Source of the DNA: Candidatus Poseidoniaceae archaeon
GTDB taxonomy: Archaea; Thermoplasmatota; Poseidoniia; Poseidoniales; Poseidoniaceae
Reading direction: 5' to 3'
DNA: 48,913 bases
Assembly (NCBI GenBank): GCA_949373265.1
Contig: CASICT010000026.1
Location: 1-48,913, forward strand
Of this stretch, positions 1 through 8,784 are shown in pieces. How positions within the stretch are numbered: the first letter of the stretch is position 1; each line of letters begins with the position of its first letter. The translations under genes and the position numbers were made by a program. The notes below the pieces were generated by a model that saw nothing but the letters and a program-made list of their open reading frames with translations, was not told the origin of the DNA and made no database searches.

Positions 1-2
1 CG

Positions 3-775
3 GTGTGCCAAAAGTCCGAAATTGAAGATTTCATTTCGTCAGTTAAAGAATTTACAGAATTAGGAGATGCATTTGAACGCAAATTTGGCGGTTATTCAGG
101 GAGGTATGCGGGGGAAACTCGGATTCGGTTTCATCTCCGATTTACGCAGCGATGTTCTATTGATCGATGAAACATTCGGCGCAGGTGATCGTGAATTTAA
201 GAAGAAGTCTCGCTCAAAGATGAATGCTATGATTGATGAGATTTCCACCGTGATTATGTGTACTCACGGCTTACCATTGGCCAGGGATATTTGTGATCGC
301 GGCTTGGTAATGGATGCAGGAAATCTGGTTTTTGATGGGCCGGTTTCAGATGCGATAGATTACTATGAAGACCTCACATCGAGCAGTATTAATTGGGTGG
401 AATTCCCCTATAGACGAAAAATACGTTTCGGACGAGGGGGTCTTTTTCGATTTCAAAACTGAATTCAAAGTCGCAGAAGGTCTTAGATTAGTTATTCACG
501 ACCAGCGTAAAAAAGAATTCATCATTATTGAGGAATTGGATGACGGTGAAAATCTATTTATTAAAAGAAACGCATTGCCAGAACATCTAGATTGCAAATT
601 CAAATTACAACAATTTAGGGAAGATAGGTGGTACGATGCATCACGTTATATTCAATTAACCAACAAGGTCGGCCGAAGAGGAATGAACATGTCAATAATT
701 GATGAAACACTTAGTAAGTGGGATGAAAAAACTTCTAAAATAATGGCTGGCATCGTCCAATTAAGGCTCTCGTGA
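3..775 (+). pseudogene. Polysaccharide ABC transporter ATP-binding protein (Wzt-like), 5'-partial and frameshifted
   Basis: This is the C-terminal part of the ATPase that powers export of lipid-linked surface polysaccharide. Frame 3 runs in from the left edge and reads up to the signature loop (YSG). Frame 1 then continues as GGMRGKLGF, the Walker B VLLIDE, the D-loop and the switch histidine (CTHG). A third frame gives a C-terminal domain of about 120 residues like the glycan-recognition domain of Wzt. Dropping one G from the run at 99-101 and one C from the run at 405-408 joins all three frames without losing a residue. This makes sequence indels likelier than decay. The Walker A part lies off the window. 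The next gene begins 4 bases after the stop, and the neighbours are polysaccharide genes. The family call is solid; which glycan it exports is unknown. Confidence 0.72.
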
Positions 776-779
776 TATT

Positions 780-2799
780 ATGACGCACACCGATGTATCT
801 GAGCGACTCCCAGTCAACTTTAGATGCGTTTACCGAATCAGCACTTTCCGTTAGATTCTGTAATTTCACTTGTATCGAGCCAATATTTCAGGCGGAAACC
901 CAAGACCAAAATAAATCTCAATCCATAATCCAACATCTCAGCGATGCGTGCTTCAAAACTCTCGCCATGCCACATTATCTTGAAGAGTCGACGTCCGGGG
1001 AATGAGAGAGGACCCAGTGAAGACACTCGCCTTGAATCGCAGTTGCGAAATGGCTGGGCAAGCCGGAGGGGGAATGAGAGTTAGTCCCTTGACCGAGGAC
1101 CCAGAATGGGACGAATATATAAGCCGTACTCTCGCAATGTCCGATACAAGAGTTCATTCATGGGTCATGCTTGACTCATTGTTAGTAGTTGACTCATTGA
1201 TTGAGGGAGATGAATACCTGAAGTTGGCAGTAGCAATTGCAGATGATTGGATTCATCATTTTGTAATTTCATCAATAAAAGACGATTTTGCTTGGTATGA
1301 TATGGCGGTTGGTCAAAGAGCGACAAAATTAGCATATATGTTGCGTAGATTAATTGAAACAAATGCTGCCGAGGACCAAATATTTCGGTTTGTATTGGCT
1401 TCAGAAGTCCATTTTTCTGAGTTGTTGGATGAAGATAGAATCGCCATTCACAGTAATCATGGATTATTCCAAATGGCGGGCTTACTTTCTTTATGCCATA
1501 ACATTACATGGATGTTAAAATCAAGTGGTGGAATTCAATTCGCAGAAAGAATACTTCAAAAAATGTTGAATGAACATTTTGCAAAAGATGGTTTGCATCT
1601 CGAACATTCTCCTGATTATCACCTTTATATGGTCAATCATCTACAATCTCTGAAAGATTCAGGTTGGTTGTCTCAAAACCTTGATTCTGTTCTTAAATTA
1701 CTTAATTCTATAGCAAATGCTGCAGATTGGATGTGCACTCCAAACCACCATGTAATTCCAATTGGAGATACTGCAAACAATGTTTTAATGACAAAAAGAT
1801 GGGTGGGATATAAAAACACTCTAAATATTGGCTATAAATTCTTCCCAATTGGAGGACTATTAATCCATAATTCCGATGATGGACCCTCGCCCTCTCAATT
1901 AATATTTTCAACACAATTTCATTCCCGCCAACATAAGCATGCCGATGATTTAAATGTATTATACAATTTATTTGGGACAGCCATTATTGGTCGATCCTGG
2001 AACTTACACATATCAATATGATCTGCCGGAAAGAATGTATTGTGAATCTACTCGTGGGCATAATACTGTTGAAATCGATGGCTTGAATTATTCTCGATTT
2101 GGACAAGATGGTTTTGGTTCAGCTATGACTTTGGTGGCTAAAGTCGGTGAGTGTATTATTGCCGAAGGTGCAGTAAAGCATTCAAGATTGATTTCAGCAG
2201 CGATTCCAAATAATAAAATTAAGTCCGCAGATGCTATTCCAGTTGATATACGTCAACGTCGAATTGTTATTGAAAGACCGGGGCACTTTTTAGCAATTAT
2301 TGATGAAATTAATTCAGAAACAAAACATGAATACATCCCTTGGTATCACTTCCATCCTAATCTATCTGTTACGAAGGACACACCGACCCGCTTAGGTGTA
2401 TTTGATGACAAGGGTAAGAAGCATTGCCAAATTCAGTGTTACGATAATGATTCTAATTCGATTGATTATATCGAAGCAAGAGGTCAAAAAAAGCCAAGAT
2501 TACAAGGCTGGTTCTCAAGAAATGGTAGAGAATTAGTAAAGAACACTGCAATAGGTTTTCCATTGACTGGAGAGTCTTATTTCGGAGTTACAGTATTTGA
2601 TTTCAAGATGAAAAAGACTGGAATGCCATATCTACGAACCGGCACCAGCGGCAAATATTTGCGTTTTTCATTAACTCAAGGTGAAGAGAAAATGGATGTC
2701 AAATTGAAAATAGATGATGAAGGTAAAAGATCGATTGAAGTAGAAATAGATTATTCATCTGTTGATGTTTCTATCGAATTCGATGGTGGCAGTATTTGA
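780..2799 (+). pseudogene. Heparinase II/III-like protein, frameshifted
   Basis: Probable polysaccharide lyase or uronate-recognising protein of the heparinase II/III superfamily, which combines an alpha/alpha toroid with a beta-sandwich. The frame at 1002-2021 holds the helical toroid (SNHGLFQMAGLLSL, HLEHSPDYHLYMV) and the start of the C-terminal domain (HKHADDLN). The frame at 1954-2799 continues with PLLVDPGTYTYQYD and STRGHNTVEIDG, the typical motif order of the family. Removing one G from GGG at 1974-1976 fuses the two frames. The first 220 bases are broken again; the ATG at 780, just after the ABC ATPase stop, is the best start but is uncertain. Such genes often sit in surface-glycan clusters, where they may trim or remodel the exported polymer. 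No signal peptide is seen at the N terminus. Confidence 0.68.
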
Positions 2800-3240
2800 A
2801 AATCATCCATCTCTTCGAAAATGATTTACCGAGGCCAACAGGTCTGCAATTCACAGAAATCATTTTTGATAACAATGGCCAATCAAGTCCAAATTTCGAG
2901 TGAAGAGTCAAAGTATTCTCTTGAAAATATACGTGTTCTCGAAATCTTCCCCAAACTTAGTGGCGACCAGTTCCCAGCCAATGCCACCATAATGGTTGAT
3001 CAAGGCGCCTTTTGCTTCATGCATCATCTGCTTTCCCATTCGAATTCCAAAGTGCTTTCGGAAGAGGGGTAAGGTCTGCATTTTTGGTATGGCTTTTAGC
3101 CAGAATTCCATTCTCAAAAATTGTTCTCCCCATATTTCCAACTTCAACTGTGAGGTAACCCCACTTTCACGGACATGAACTAACCGTATTGATTCTAAGT
3201 AATATACCCGATACCTATATTTTACCCACCTCTCTAAATG
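2796..3240 (+). pseudogene. Unassigned broken reading frame, possibly a glycosyltransferase remnant
   Basis: A TTG overlapping the heparinase stop opens a 35-codon frame starting KIIHLFENDLPRP. This resembles the N termini of some sugar transferases. A second frame (about 2890-3070) continues with protein-like sequence (NIRVLEIFPKLSGDQFP) and a third (about 3065-3165) with a hydrophobic stretch. Read together they would be one gene with two or more indels, like its neighbours, but no family motif is visible and the product would be much shorter than a usual glycosyltransferase. A 118-codon frame exists on the minus strand over 2908-3264; it also shows no recognisable motif. Function is not assigned. 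Confidence 0.25.
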
Positions 3241-3256
3241 GAAGGAGGAAACGGTC

Positions 3257-3284
3257 GAAAACATCTCTCTTTACAGATGTTTTC
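3257..3284. terminator. Perfect 10-bp stem hairpin before the NDP-sugar dehydrogenase gene
   Basis: GAAAACATCT (3257-3266) and AGATGTTTTC (3275-3284) are exact inverted repeats around an 8-base loop. The right arm ends in a T-rich stretch on the plus strand. It lies 35 bases before the ATG at 3320. It could end upstream transcription or serve as an operator for the downstream gene; sequence alone does not decide. Confidence 0.45.
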
Positions 3285-3319
3285 ATTAACTCCGCCATGT
3301 GACATTAAATTACGGTAGT

Positions 3320-4647
3320 ATGATGCAGTCAATCGGGGTAATCGGCTTAGGGTATGTTGGACTGCCAACTGCCATTGGGTTCCACGATGCAGGCTTCAAC
3401 GTCTGGGGCGTCGATGTATCTCAGCGCACCGTCGATCATGGTCAAGGCTGGGAAAAACCCGACCGGCGACCCTGATGTTGACGATATTGTCCCCGCACCA
3501 GGCACAGAACGCTGGCACATTACCACTTCATCTGCAGAAGCAGTACCTCATTGCGATGTGATTTTGGTCACGGTCCCTACACCAATCACTCACGACCTCA
3601 AACCTGACCTTTCCTATGTTGAAGGGGCAGGTCGAGATGTCTTTGAAGCGATTCCAAAAGGCTCTGGCACGATTGTCGTTCTTGAATCAACAGTTTATCC
3701 GGGTGTAACTGCACAAACTTGGCATCCAATCATCGAAGAATTAGGCCTTGTGATCGGTGAAGATTTGGAGATTGCCTATTGTCCTGAACGTTTCAATCCG
3801 GGAGACCCTGCACACGGTGTGCGTCAAGTCGCACGTGTTATCGGTTGTGAAAACCCTGAAGTTGGAGAGAAACTCGTTCAATTGTATTCGAAATTAACAA
3901 CTGAAGATGTCCGCTACGTCGGTAAACTGGAAGTTGCCGAGGCAGCTAAAGTCATTGAAAATGTCCAGCGCGACATTAACATCGCCCTTGTCAACGAACT
4001 TGCACGTATTTTCCCAGCGTTAGACGTCGACGTCGAAGATGTCCTTAACGCAGCAGCAACCAAGTGGAATTTCCACCGCTACACACCCGGTGTTGGCGTA
4101 GGTGGCCACTGTATCCCAGTTGACCCGTATTACATGATTCAGCGAGCCGCCGATGTTGGCGTACCAGCAGGACTCATCACCGCTGCACGGGCAGTGAAAC
4201 CGCTCAATGCCAAGCCACGTTGCTGGTGTGTTAAGCGAAATAATGTGGAATTCCAAAGTTTCAGCCGATGATGCACGGGTGCTTTTACTCGGTTGGTCTT
4301 ACAAAGCTGAAGTTGGTGATCCAAGAGAAACTCCAGCTGGTCCACTCGCAGAATCTCTAATTTCTATGGGAATAAATGTGAAGGTTTTCGACCCTTATCT
4401 CGAGGTTACACAATTCCCGGAAAACATTCAAGCAATTTCTTCGATTGATGAAGCCGATGGTTTCGATATTGTTGTTTTAGTGACGGCTCACTATGACTGT
4501 GTTAATTTAGATTGGAAGAAACTTATCAATCGAATGCGAAAACCTATGGTATACGATGGGCGACGAGTTTTAGACATTGAGAAACTCGAAGAAATAGGTT
4601 GGACGGTGCACGCAGTTGGGCGTCCAGTTTCCAACTCTCAAGCTTGA
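3320..4647 (+). CDS. Nucleotide-sugar dehydrogenase (UDP-ManNAcA/UDP-GlcNAcA type), frameshifted as given
   Basis: NAD-dependent dehydrogenase that oxidises the C6 hydroxyl of a UDP-amino sugar to a uronic acid for surface polysaccharide. The ATG at 3320 opens the Rossmann motif GVIGLGYVGLPTA. Further along come ESTVYPGVT, CPERFNPG, the central-domain helix EAAKVIENVQRDIN and the catalytic-cysteine motif GVGVGGHCIPVDPYY. The C-terminal UDP-binding domain (LLLGWSYKAEVGDPRE) follows. The ENVQRDINIALVNELA helix favours the WecC/WbpA/TviB group over UDP-glucose dehydrogenase. The frame breaks twice. Dropping the C at 3437 joins QRTVD to MVKAGKNP; dropping one A from AAA at 4197-4199 gives AVNRSMPSHV, the expected family sequence. 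About 440 residues after repair, normal for the family. The 3' end overlaps the glutaredoxin gene on the other strand by 10 bp. Confidence 0.85.
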
Positions 4648-4960
4648 CGGCCAGCATCAAACATTTCTCGTAGAGAGCCATCGTTGAGCATCTCTAAAGC
4701 GATATCAGATCCGCCAATCAAGTTCCCCATTGAACGAAAATCTGAGGCATGGTAGGGAAATCAGACCAGGCGCAAACAGAAGGGATTGCACGAGGGTCGC
4801 TTAGAATATTTATGGAAGCGAAAGGCTCGCCCATTGACTGCATCACCTGAGCGGCGCGGTTAGAGAAACCACATTGTGGCTCCCCAGGTTCTCCTTTCAT
4901 GAATAGAACGAGCGCGTGCTCGTCGACGATTGCTTGCAGTTCTTCAGGTGTCCAGTCCAT
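4638..4960 (-). CDS. Monothiol CGFS glutaredoxin (Grx4/GrxD type), frameshifted as given
   Basis: Small Fe-S cluster carrier and trafficking protein. Residues 30-33 are the CGFS active site, followed by the TMPQIFV cis-proline segment. The frame then stops early, but the same DNA in a shifted frame reads NLIGGSDIALEML, the glutathione-binding GGSD motif, and ends in a TGA at 4638-4640. Two extra bases (one C in the run 4725-4728 and the G at 4732 on the plus strand) explain the break. With them removed the protein has about 107 residues, standard for the family. The ATG at 4960 is preceded by AGGAG at good spacing; a GTG three codons earlier overlaps the BolA stop. It lies directly downstream of bolA, and the two products are known partners that form a [2Fe-2S]-bridged complex in bacteria and eukaryotes. 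Confidence 0.85.
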
Positions 4961-4961
4961 T

Positions 4962-5292
4962 TTAGTCACTCCTTGTTTTGGTGTTTCTGAATCCTCTTAA
5001 TGTGGATTCCGGTTCCTCCAGCATGTGGATGGAATACGGTGTATCGCCTGCAGTTTCAGCTTGGGCAGGGGTCATGCACTTGATATCGATTGCATGAATT
5101 GGGCGTGGAATGTACGCTTTGAAATGATTCAAAATGAGTTTTTGGCGTTGCAGTGGGCGCATGCCTTCGAAGGACTGAGCGATAATTCTGATGTGGAAAT
5201 GGTCTTGAGTACCGTTCAGGTCTAACGGCCTCAACATTGCAATCTGGAATGACTCCGCGGATTTCTTCCTCGAGCCAATCACAGGTCACCAT
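4962..5292 (-). CDS. BolA family protein, frameshifted as given
   Basis: BolA proteins bind CGFS glutaredoxins through a shared [2Fe-2S] cluster and act in iron homeostasis or cluster delivery. The N-terminal frame reads MVTCDWLEEEIRGVIPDCNVEAV from the ATG at 5290-5292. A shifted frame continues DLNGTQDHFHIRII, SFEGMRPLQRQKLI and PRPIHAIDIKCMTPAQA, which match the BolA core: the D-x-H-F strand, the FEG-x-x-x-x-x-R helix and the C-terminal strand with the helix cap. Removing one T at 5223 (plus strand) fuses them into about 110 residues. A 30-residue polar tail follows the domain. The glutaredoxin gene starts at its stop codon, so the pair is an operon. It is unusual to find this pair in an archaeon. 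Confidence 0.8.
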
Positions 5293-5344
5293 GATACACT
5301 CCAGAAGGGGCTGTGCTTTGAACCATTGTCCTATTGGCCATAAC

Positions 5345-6737
5345 ATGCGAAGGCCAAAGTTAGCAAGGGATACGGCTTGGCTGGCCTCTTCTGATGGTTT
5401 AGCAATCACCCTTGGTCTACTTGGACAAATAATTCTTGCAAAGGCCTTACTACAATCCGATTATGGGCTACTAGTAATCATCCTAGATGCATTTGCTACA
5501 ATGTATATTCTCATCGATGCTGGACTTCCTACCATCTTAGCCCGTGACGTTCCGCGTGCACCAGGTGCATCAAAGCGGGCAGTACGACGGGTTTTGAAAT
5601 TACAGACGATGATTGCAGTCCCGTTCGTTCTTATCAGCGCAATCGCCTCATCCATGATCTGGGATGAGGTCCCACTTACCTTGTTACTAGCATGCGGGGT
5701 TGTGGCTTTGGGCCACATCATGGCCTATCCACATCGCAGCATGATGCGAGCCTTGGGAGAGGCGAGGTTAGAGTCGGTAGTGAAATTGTTAGAAAGCGGA
5801 TAATGTAACCACCTGCATTATACTGGGATATTCTTCACATAAAGGATATGAAAGTCCGACTATTTATGCCGCTGGCTTTTCAATTGGCGTTTTTATTTCT
5901 CTAATTGGAACTTTAGTGGATTGGAGAGCGGCTTGCGCGAGAAGATGGAAGCGAATTGCCAAGCGATTGGAATACCAACAAAACACTGTTTATCGCGGCA
6001 TCTACCATTCGCCGTTACTCTTGGGATTCTGCCATATGTGACCAAGCTAGAGAAGTTCCTCCTCGCCGGGCTTACATCATATTCTGAAGTCAGCATATAC
6101 CATGTTGCACAACTTGCATGGATTGCCGGGTTGATGTTGCCACAGGCGATGCGGGCGGCACTACTGCCTTATCTTGGAGAGGTCAGGGAACAGCCCAAGA
6201 AATTCGCAACGAGAGGGTACTAACCGCTCACCATTGGACACTGGTGCTGTACTGCCCGTAGGGTTGGTCGCTGGGCATCTGATCGTCTCATTCTCCGTTC
6301 CAAGGTTCTTTGATTCCGAATATGCCCAAGCGGTGGAAGTATTCGATATCCTACTTGCAGGTTGGGCCATTACATTACTAGCAATACCTTGGTACGTGGC
6401 CCTTCAAGCAGGAAATAATCCGTGGAGGTTCACATCTCTAATCGCATTAATTGTACTTACTGCAGCCATCTCGGGATGGCTATTAATTCCAGAACATGGG
6501 GTAATGGGTGCTGCTTGGGCGAGTGTGATTGGGTGTTCGATAATGCTCTCATGTTCCAAACTGCTTTGTGGAGATGATGAAGGGCTAACCGATGGTTTGG
6601 CGCTATTTTGTGTGGCAACGTGTTACCTATTGTCAATAGGCAGTCCTCTCGCTGCAATTGGATTGCTTACATTGATTCCAGCATGGAAGTCCATTGGCTT
6701 CCTACGCTCTCTAGACTACACTCTTGAGGAAGAGTGA
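5345..6737 (+). pseudogene. Polysaccharide flippase (Wzx/MATE-like), multiply frameshifted
   Basis: Polytopic membrane protein likely to flip lipid-linked oligosaccharide across the cytoplasmic membrane. The ATG at 5345 begins a typical N terminus (TAWLASSDGLAITLGLLGQIILAKALLQSDYGLLV), with hydrophobic helices and the glycine-rich stretch of Wzx and related exporters. The signal then hops through at least five frames: 5345-5797, about 5800-5930, 5930-6005, 6000-6190, about 6195-6250 and 6240-6737. Each segment is conserved-looking protein (SIGVFISLIGTLVDW, LPYVTKLEKFLLAG, MLPQAMRAALLPYL, IPEHGVMGAAWASVIG). Total length of about 464 codons fits the family. The first break is repaired by dropping one G at 5798-5799. 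Its 3' end overlaps the glycosyltransferase gene on the minus strand by 71 bp. Confidence 0.72.
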
Positions 6738-7674
6738 CTTGTTGGATATTTTGTAATCTGTCTTCAATTCCATCTGCAAGAGCTATGATTTCAGGAGGAT
6801 ATACTTCCATCCACTCATGCATATCTCCAACGTCGACTGCAACTACCGGGCAACCACAAGTAATCGCTTCCTTGGCAACTAGAGGCCCCGATTCACGAGT
6901 AGAAGTGATTAGACAGACATCAGCGGCTAACATTCGGTCCCAAACCATCGTGCGAGGTTGCTTTTTCAACGTAGTTATTCCTACTTTCCAGCCCCTAGTT
7001 TCCAGTTCTTCACCGACCCTCAATGCAAGCAGATGATTCTTTTCCGGGCGACGAGGGTCTGCGGGAAACAAAATATCGATTTTTGATTTTCTAAACCTTT
7101 TGACCGATTTTTTTATTGGTTTGTGCCATTCTTTATCGACATTAACATGGCATGGAATTGTTATAGAATCAAAACGAGAAAGAGAATTGGAAACTACAAC
7201 TAATTTGTCAGAACAACGAGCAAGCATCTCGACCCTAGCACCTCTATGGTCGTTTAGAGCAACATCAAAGTCATGACCATGCACAACTGCAACCCAGGGT
7301 ACTGAGTGGCGTTTTGCTATACTTTTAGCAGCATATGCCGCTGGCCATAACGTATGACAGATTACAATGTCTGGTTTCCAATTTGATTTGACTCGCGAGG
7401 TACTGAAAGCCGTAAACGATGGGAAATCAGGTAATTCCCAATGTCTTCTAACACTAACTTCAAAATCACCATGGTTGAACGTTTTTGGCGCCTTAGCAAC
7501 CGCTTCCATCGTAGAACGTCTGGCTTCATTCATCCTAAGCATCCGGGGAAGTACGTTGAGGATGCGTACTTCATGGCCTAAAGAAGAGAGTAATTGTGCG
7601 TGATCGGAGACAAATGTTCCACGCGCCACGTTTTCAGGAAGTGGGAAAAGCCGGGTCACCAGCAGTATTTTCAT
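6667..7674 (-). CDS. GT4-family glycosyltransferase
   Basis: GT-B fold retaining glycosyltransferase, probably adding a sugar to the lipid-linked surface polysaccharide at the inner face of the membrane. The N terminus KILLVTRLFPLPENVARGTFVSDHAQLLSSLGHEV is the classic nucleotide-free domain start. HGHD follows the acceptor loop. In the C-terminal domain, ILFPADPRRPEKNH is the donor-domain hinge and TRESGPLVAKEAITCGCPVVAVDVG is the EX7E-like donor-sugar motif of GT4. About 335 residues, slightly short for GT4 but with an uninterrupted frame, unlike its neighbours. The ATG at 7674 is preferred over a TTG at 7680 that directly follows the epimerase stop. It is probably cotranscribed with the epimerase gene. 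Confidence 0.85.
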   Translation of the reverse strand: MKILLVTRLFPLPENVARGTFVSDHAQLLSSLGHEVRILNVLPRMLRMNEARRSTMEAVAKAPKTFNHGDFEVSVRRHWELPDFPSFTAFSTSRVKSNWKPDIVICHTLWPAAYAAKSIAKRHSVPWVAVVHGHDFDVALNDHRGARVEMLARCSDKLVVVSNSLSRFDSITIPCHVNVDKEWHKPIKKSVKRFRKSKIDILFPADPRRPEKNHLLALRVGEELETRGWKVGITTLKKQPRTMVWDRMLAADVCLITSTRESGPLVAKEAITCGCPVVAVDVGDMHEWMEVYPPEIIALADGIEDRLQNIQQVTLPQECSLESVGSQWTSMLESM

Positions 7675-7680
7675 TTTCAA

Positions 7681-8352
7681 TCACTCTAGTGCTTGATGTA
7701 TTACTGCAAGGTTATCTGCAACGCTTGCTTTATCATTAAAAAGTCCAGAACCAACTACGCAATTACCAACGCCCCAGTCTCTGAGCATTGCAATATTGTG
7801 AGCTTTTACTCCGCCATCCATTTGAATTTGTACCGGCCTTCCTCCAGCCGCTACTTGCATGTCGATTGCTTCTTTGAGTCTACGAACTTTTGATTCAACA
7901 TTCGGAATAAATGATTGTCCACCGAAGCCAGGATTAACACTCATAATCAAAACCATATCAATTTCTGAAAGAACTTCTAGGGCTGCCTCAATTGGAGTTC
8001 CCGGGTTCAAAGTAACCCCTGCAGTTGCCCCTGCTGCACGTATTGCAGTCACGCATCTGTGTAAATGAGTCACTGCTTCAACGTGGACAGAGATGTGATT
8101 GCAGCCCGCATCGATATATTGCTGGAATGAGTCTTCAGCATTTGTTATCATAAGATGAGCGTCAAAGATTGGACCATTCCCAAGGGCTTTACGGAGTTTC
8201 GCAATTACGGGAGGGCCAAAGGTAAGATTTGGTACGAAATTACCATCCATTACATCCAGGTGCATCCAGTCTAATCCAGCGCTAACCGCCTCGCTACATG
8301 CCTTTCCTAGGTCAGCAAGATCCGCCGTTAATACCGATGGTGCAATAATCAT
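7681..8352 (-). CDS. rpe: Ribulose-phosphate 3-epimerase
   Basis: Interconverts ribulose-5-phosphate and xylulose-5-phosphate in the pentose phosphate pathway. This TIM-barrel protein of 223 residues is full length. Diagnostic motifs are present: APSVLTADLADLG at the N terminus, the metal-site HLDVMDGNFVPNLTFGP around residues 31-47, DAHLMI, VNPGFGGQSF and the second aspartate in QMDGGV near residue 180. The start at 8352 is an ATG with the conserved MIIAPS beginning. The glycosyltransferase gene begins within a few bases of the stop, suggesting one transcript. The 99-bp region upstream separates it from the divergent thioredoxin gene. Confidence 0.95.
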   Translation of the reverse strand: MIIAPSVLTADLADLGKACSEAVSAGLDWMHLDVMDGNFVPNLTFGPPVIAKLRKALGNGPIFDAHLMITNAEDSFQQYIDAGCNHISVHVEAVTHLHRCVTAIRAAGATAGVTLNPGTPIEAALEVLSEIDMVLIMSVNPGFGGQSFIPNVESKVRRLKEAIDMQVAAGGRPVQIQMDGGVKAHNIAMLRDWGVGNCVVGSGLFNDKASVADNLAVIHQALE

Positions 8353-8414
8353 CGATTACCCTCTCAAACACTGCGAGAAGGAGGTATCTCAAGAGTATTG
8401 GGGTGTAAGCAAAC

Positions 8415-8442
8415 CCTCATATGAGGACCCCTTGACGGGGGT
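8415..8442. promoter_or_regulatory. Two adjacent dyads in the rpe/thioredoxin divergent spacer
   Basis: CCTCATATGAGG at 8415-8426 is a perfect 12-bp palindrome. ACCCC (8427-8431) and GGGGT (8438-8442) form a second, smaller dyad touching it. They lie 10-40 bp before the thioredoxin ATG, where archaeal operators often overlap the promoter or transcription start. No known regulator site is recognised. Confidence 0.4.
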
Positions 8443-8451
8443 ATAGGTGAG

Positions 8452-8784
8452 ATGATGGGTTTAGTGAAGGCTGTCGGCGATGCTAATTTTGATGAAGCGG
8501 TTAATGCAGATGAATGGGTTTTGGTAGACTTCTGGGCACCTTGGTGTGGCCCATGTAAGGCTCTAGGTCCAATTCTTGAACAAGTCGCTGCTGATTCTCC
8601 AATTACTGTTGCAAAAGTAAACACAGATACTGATTCGATGAATGCTGCCAAACTTGGAGTTCGTGGAATTCCGGCTCTATTCCTTTACCACAATGGGAAA
8701 ATGGTAGCAAATCAGGCAGGGATGGTTCCAAAGCCAGCTCTAATGAAGTGGTTAAATCAACATATGTCTGCCGAAGATTTCTGA
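8452..8784 (+). CDS. trxA: Thioredoxin
   Basis: Cytoplasmic dithiol reductant. The product is a 110-residue single-domain thioredoxin with VDFWAPWCGPCKALGPIL, putting the WCGPC redox motif at residues 31-35. The cis-proline segment RGIPALFLYHNGK and the C-terminal helix are intact. Two ATGs lie in tandem at 8452 and 8455; the AGGTGA at 8446 suits the second slightly better. There is no signal peptide. Its stop abuts the stop of the STAND regulator gene on the other strand with no spacer. The gene could supply reducing power to the glutaredoxin or MBL enzymes nearby, but nothing in the sequence proves a link. Confidence 0.95.
   Translation: MMGLVKAVGDANFDEAVNADEWVLVDFWAPWCGPCKALGPILEQVAADSPITVAKVNTDTDSMNAAKLGVRGIPALFLYHNGKMVANQAGMVPKPALMKWLNQHMSAEDF

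Noticed and set aside
2908..3264. 118-codon minus-strand frame near the 10-bp hairpin
   Set aside because: Starts inside the hairpin and has no recognisable motif; the plus-strand fragments are as plausible. Left unassigned.
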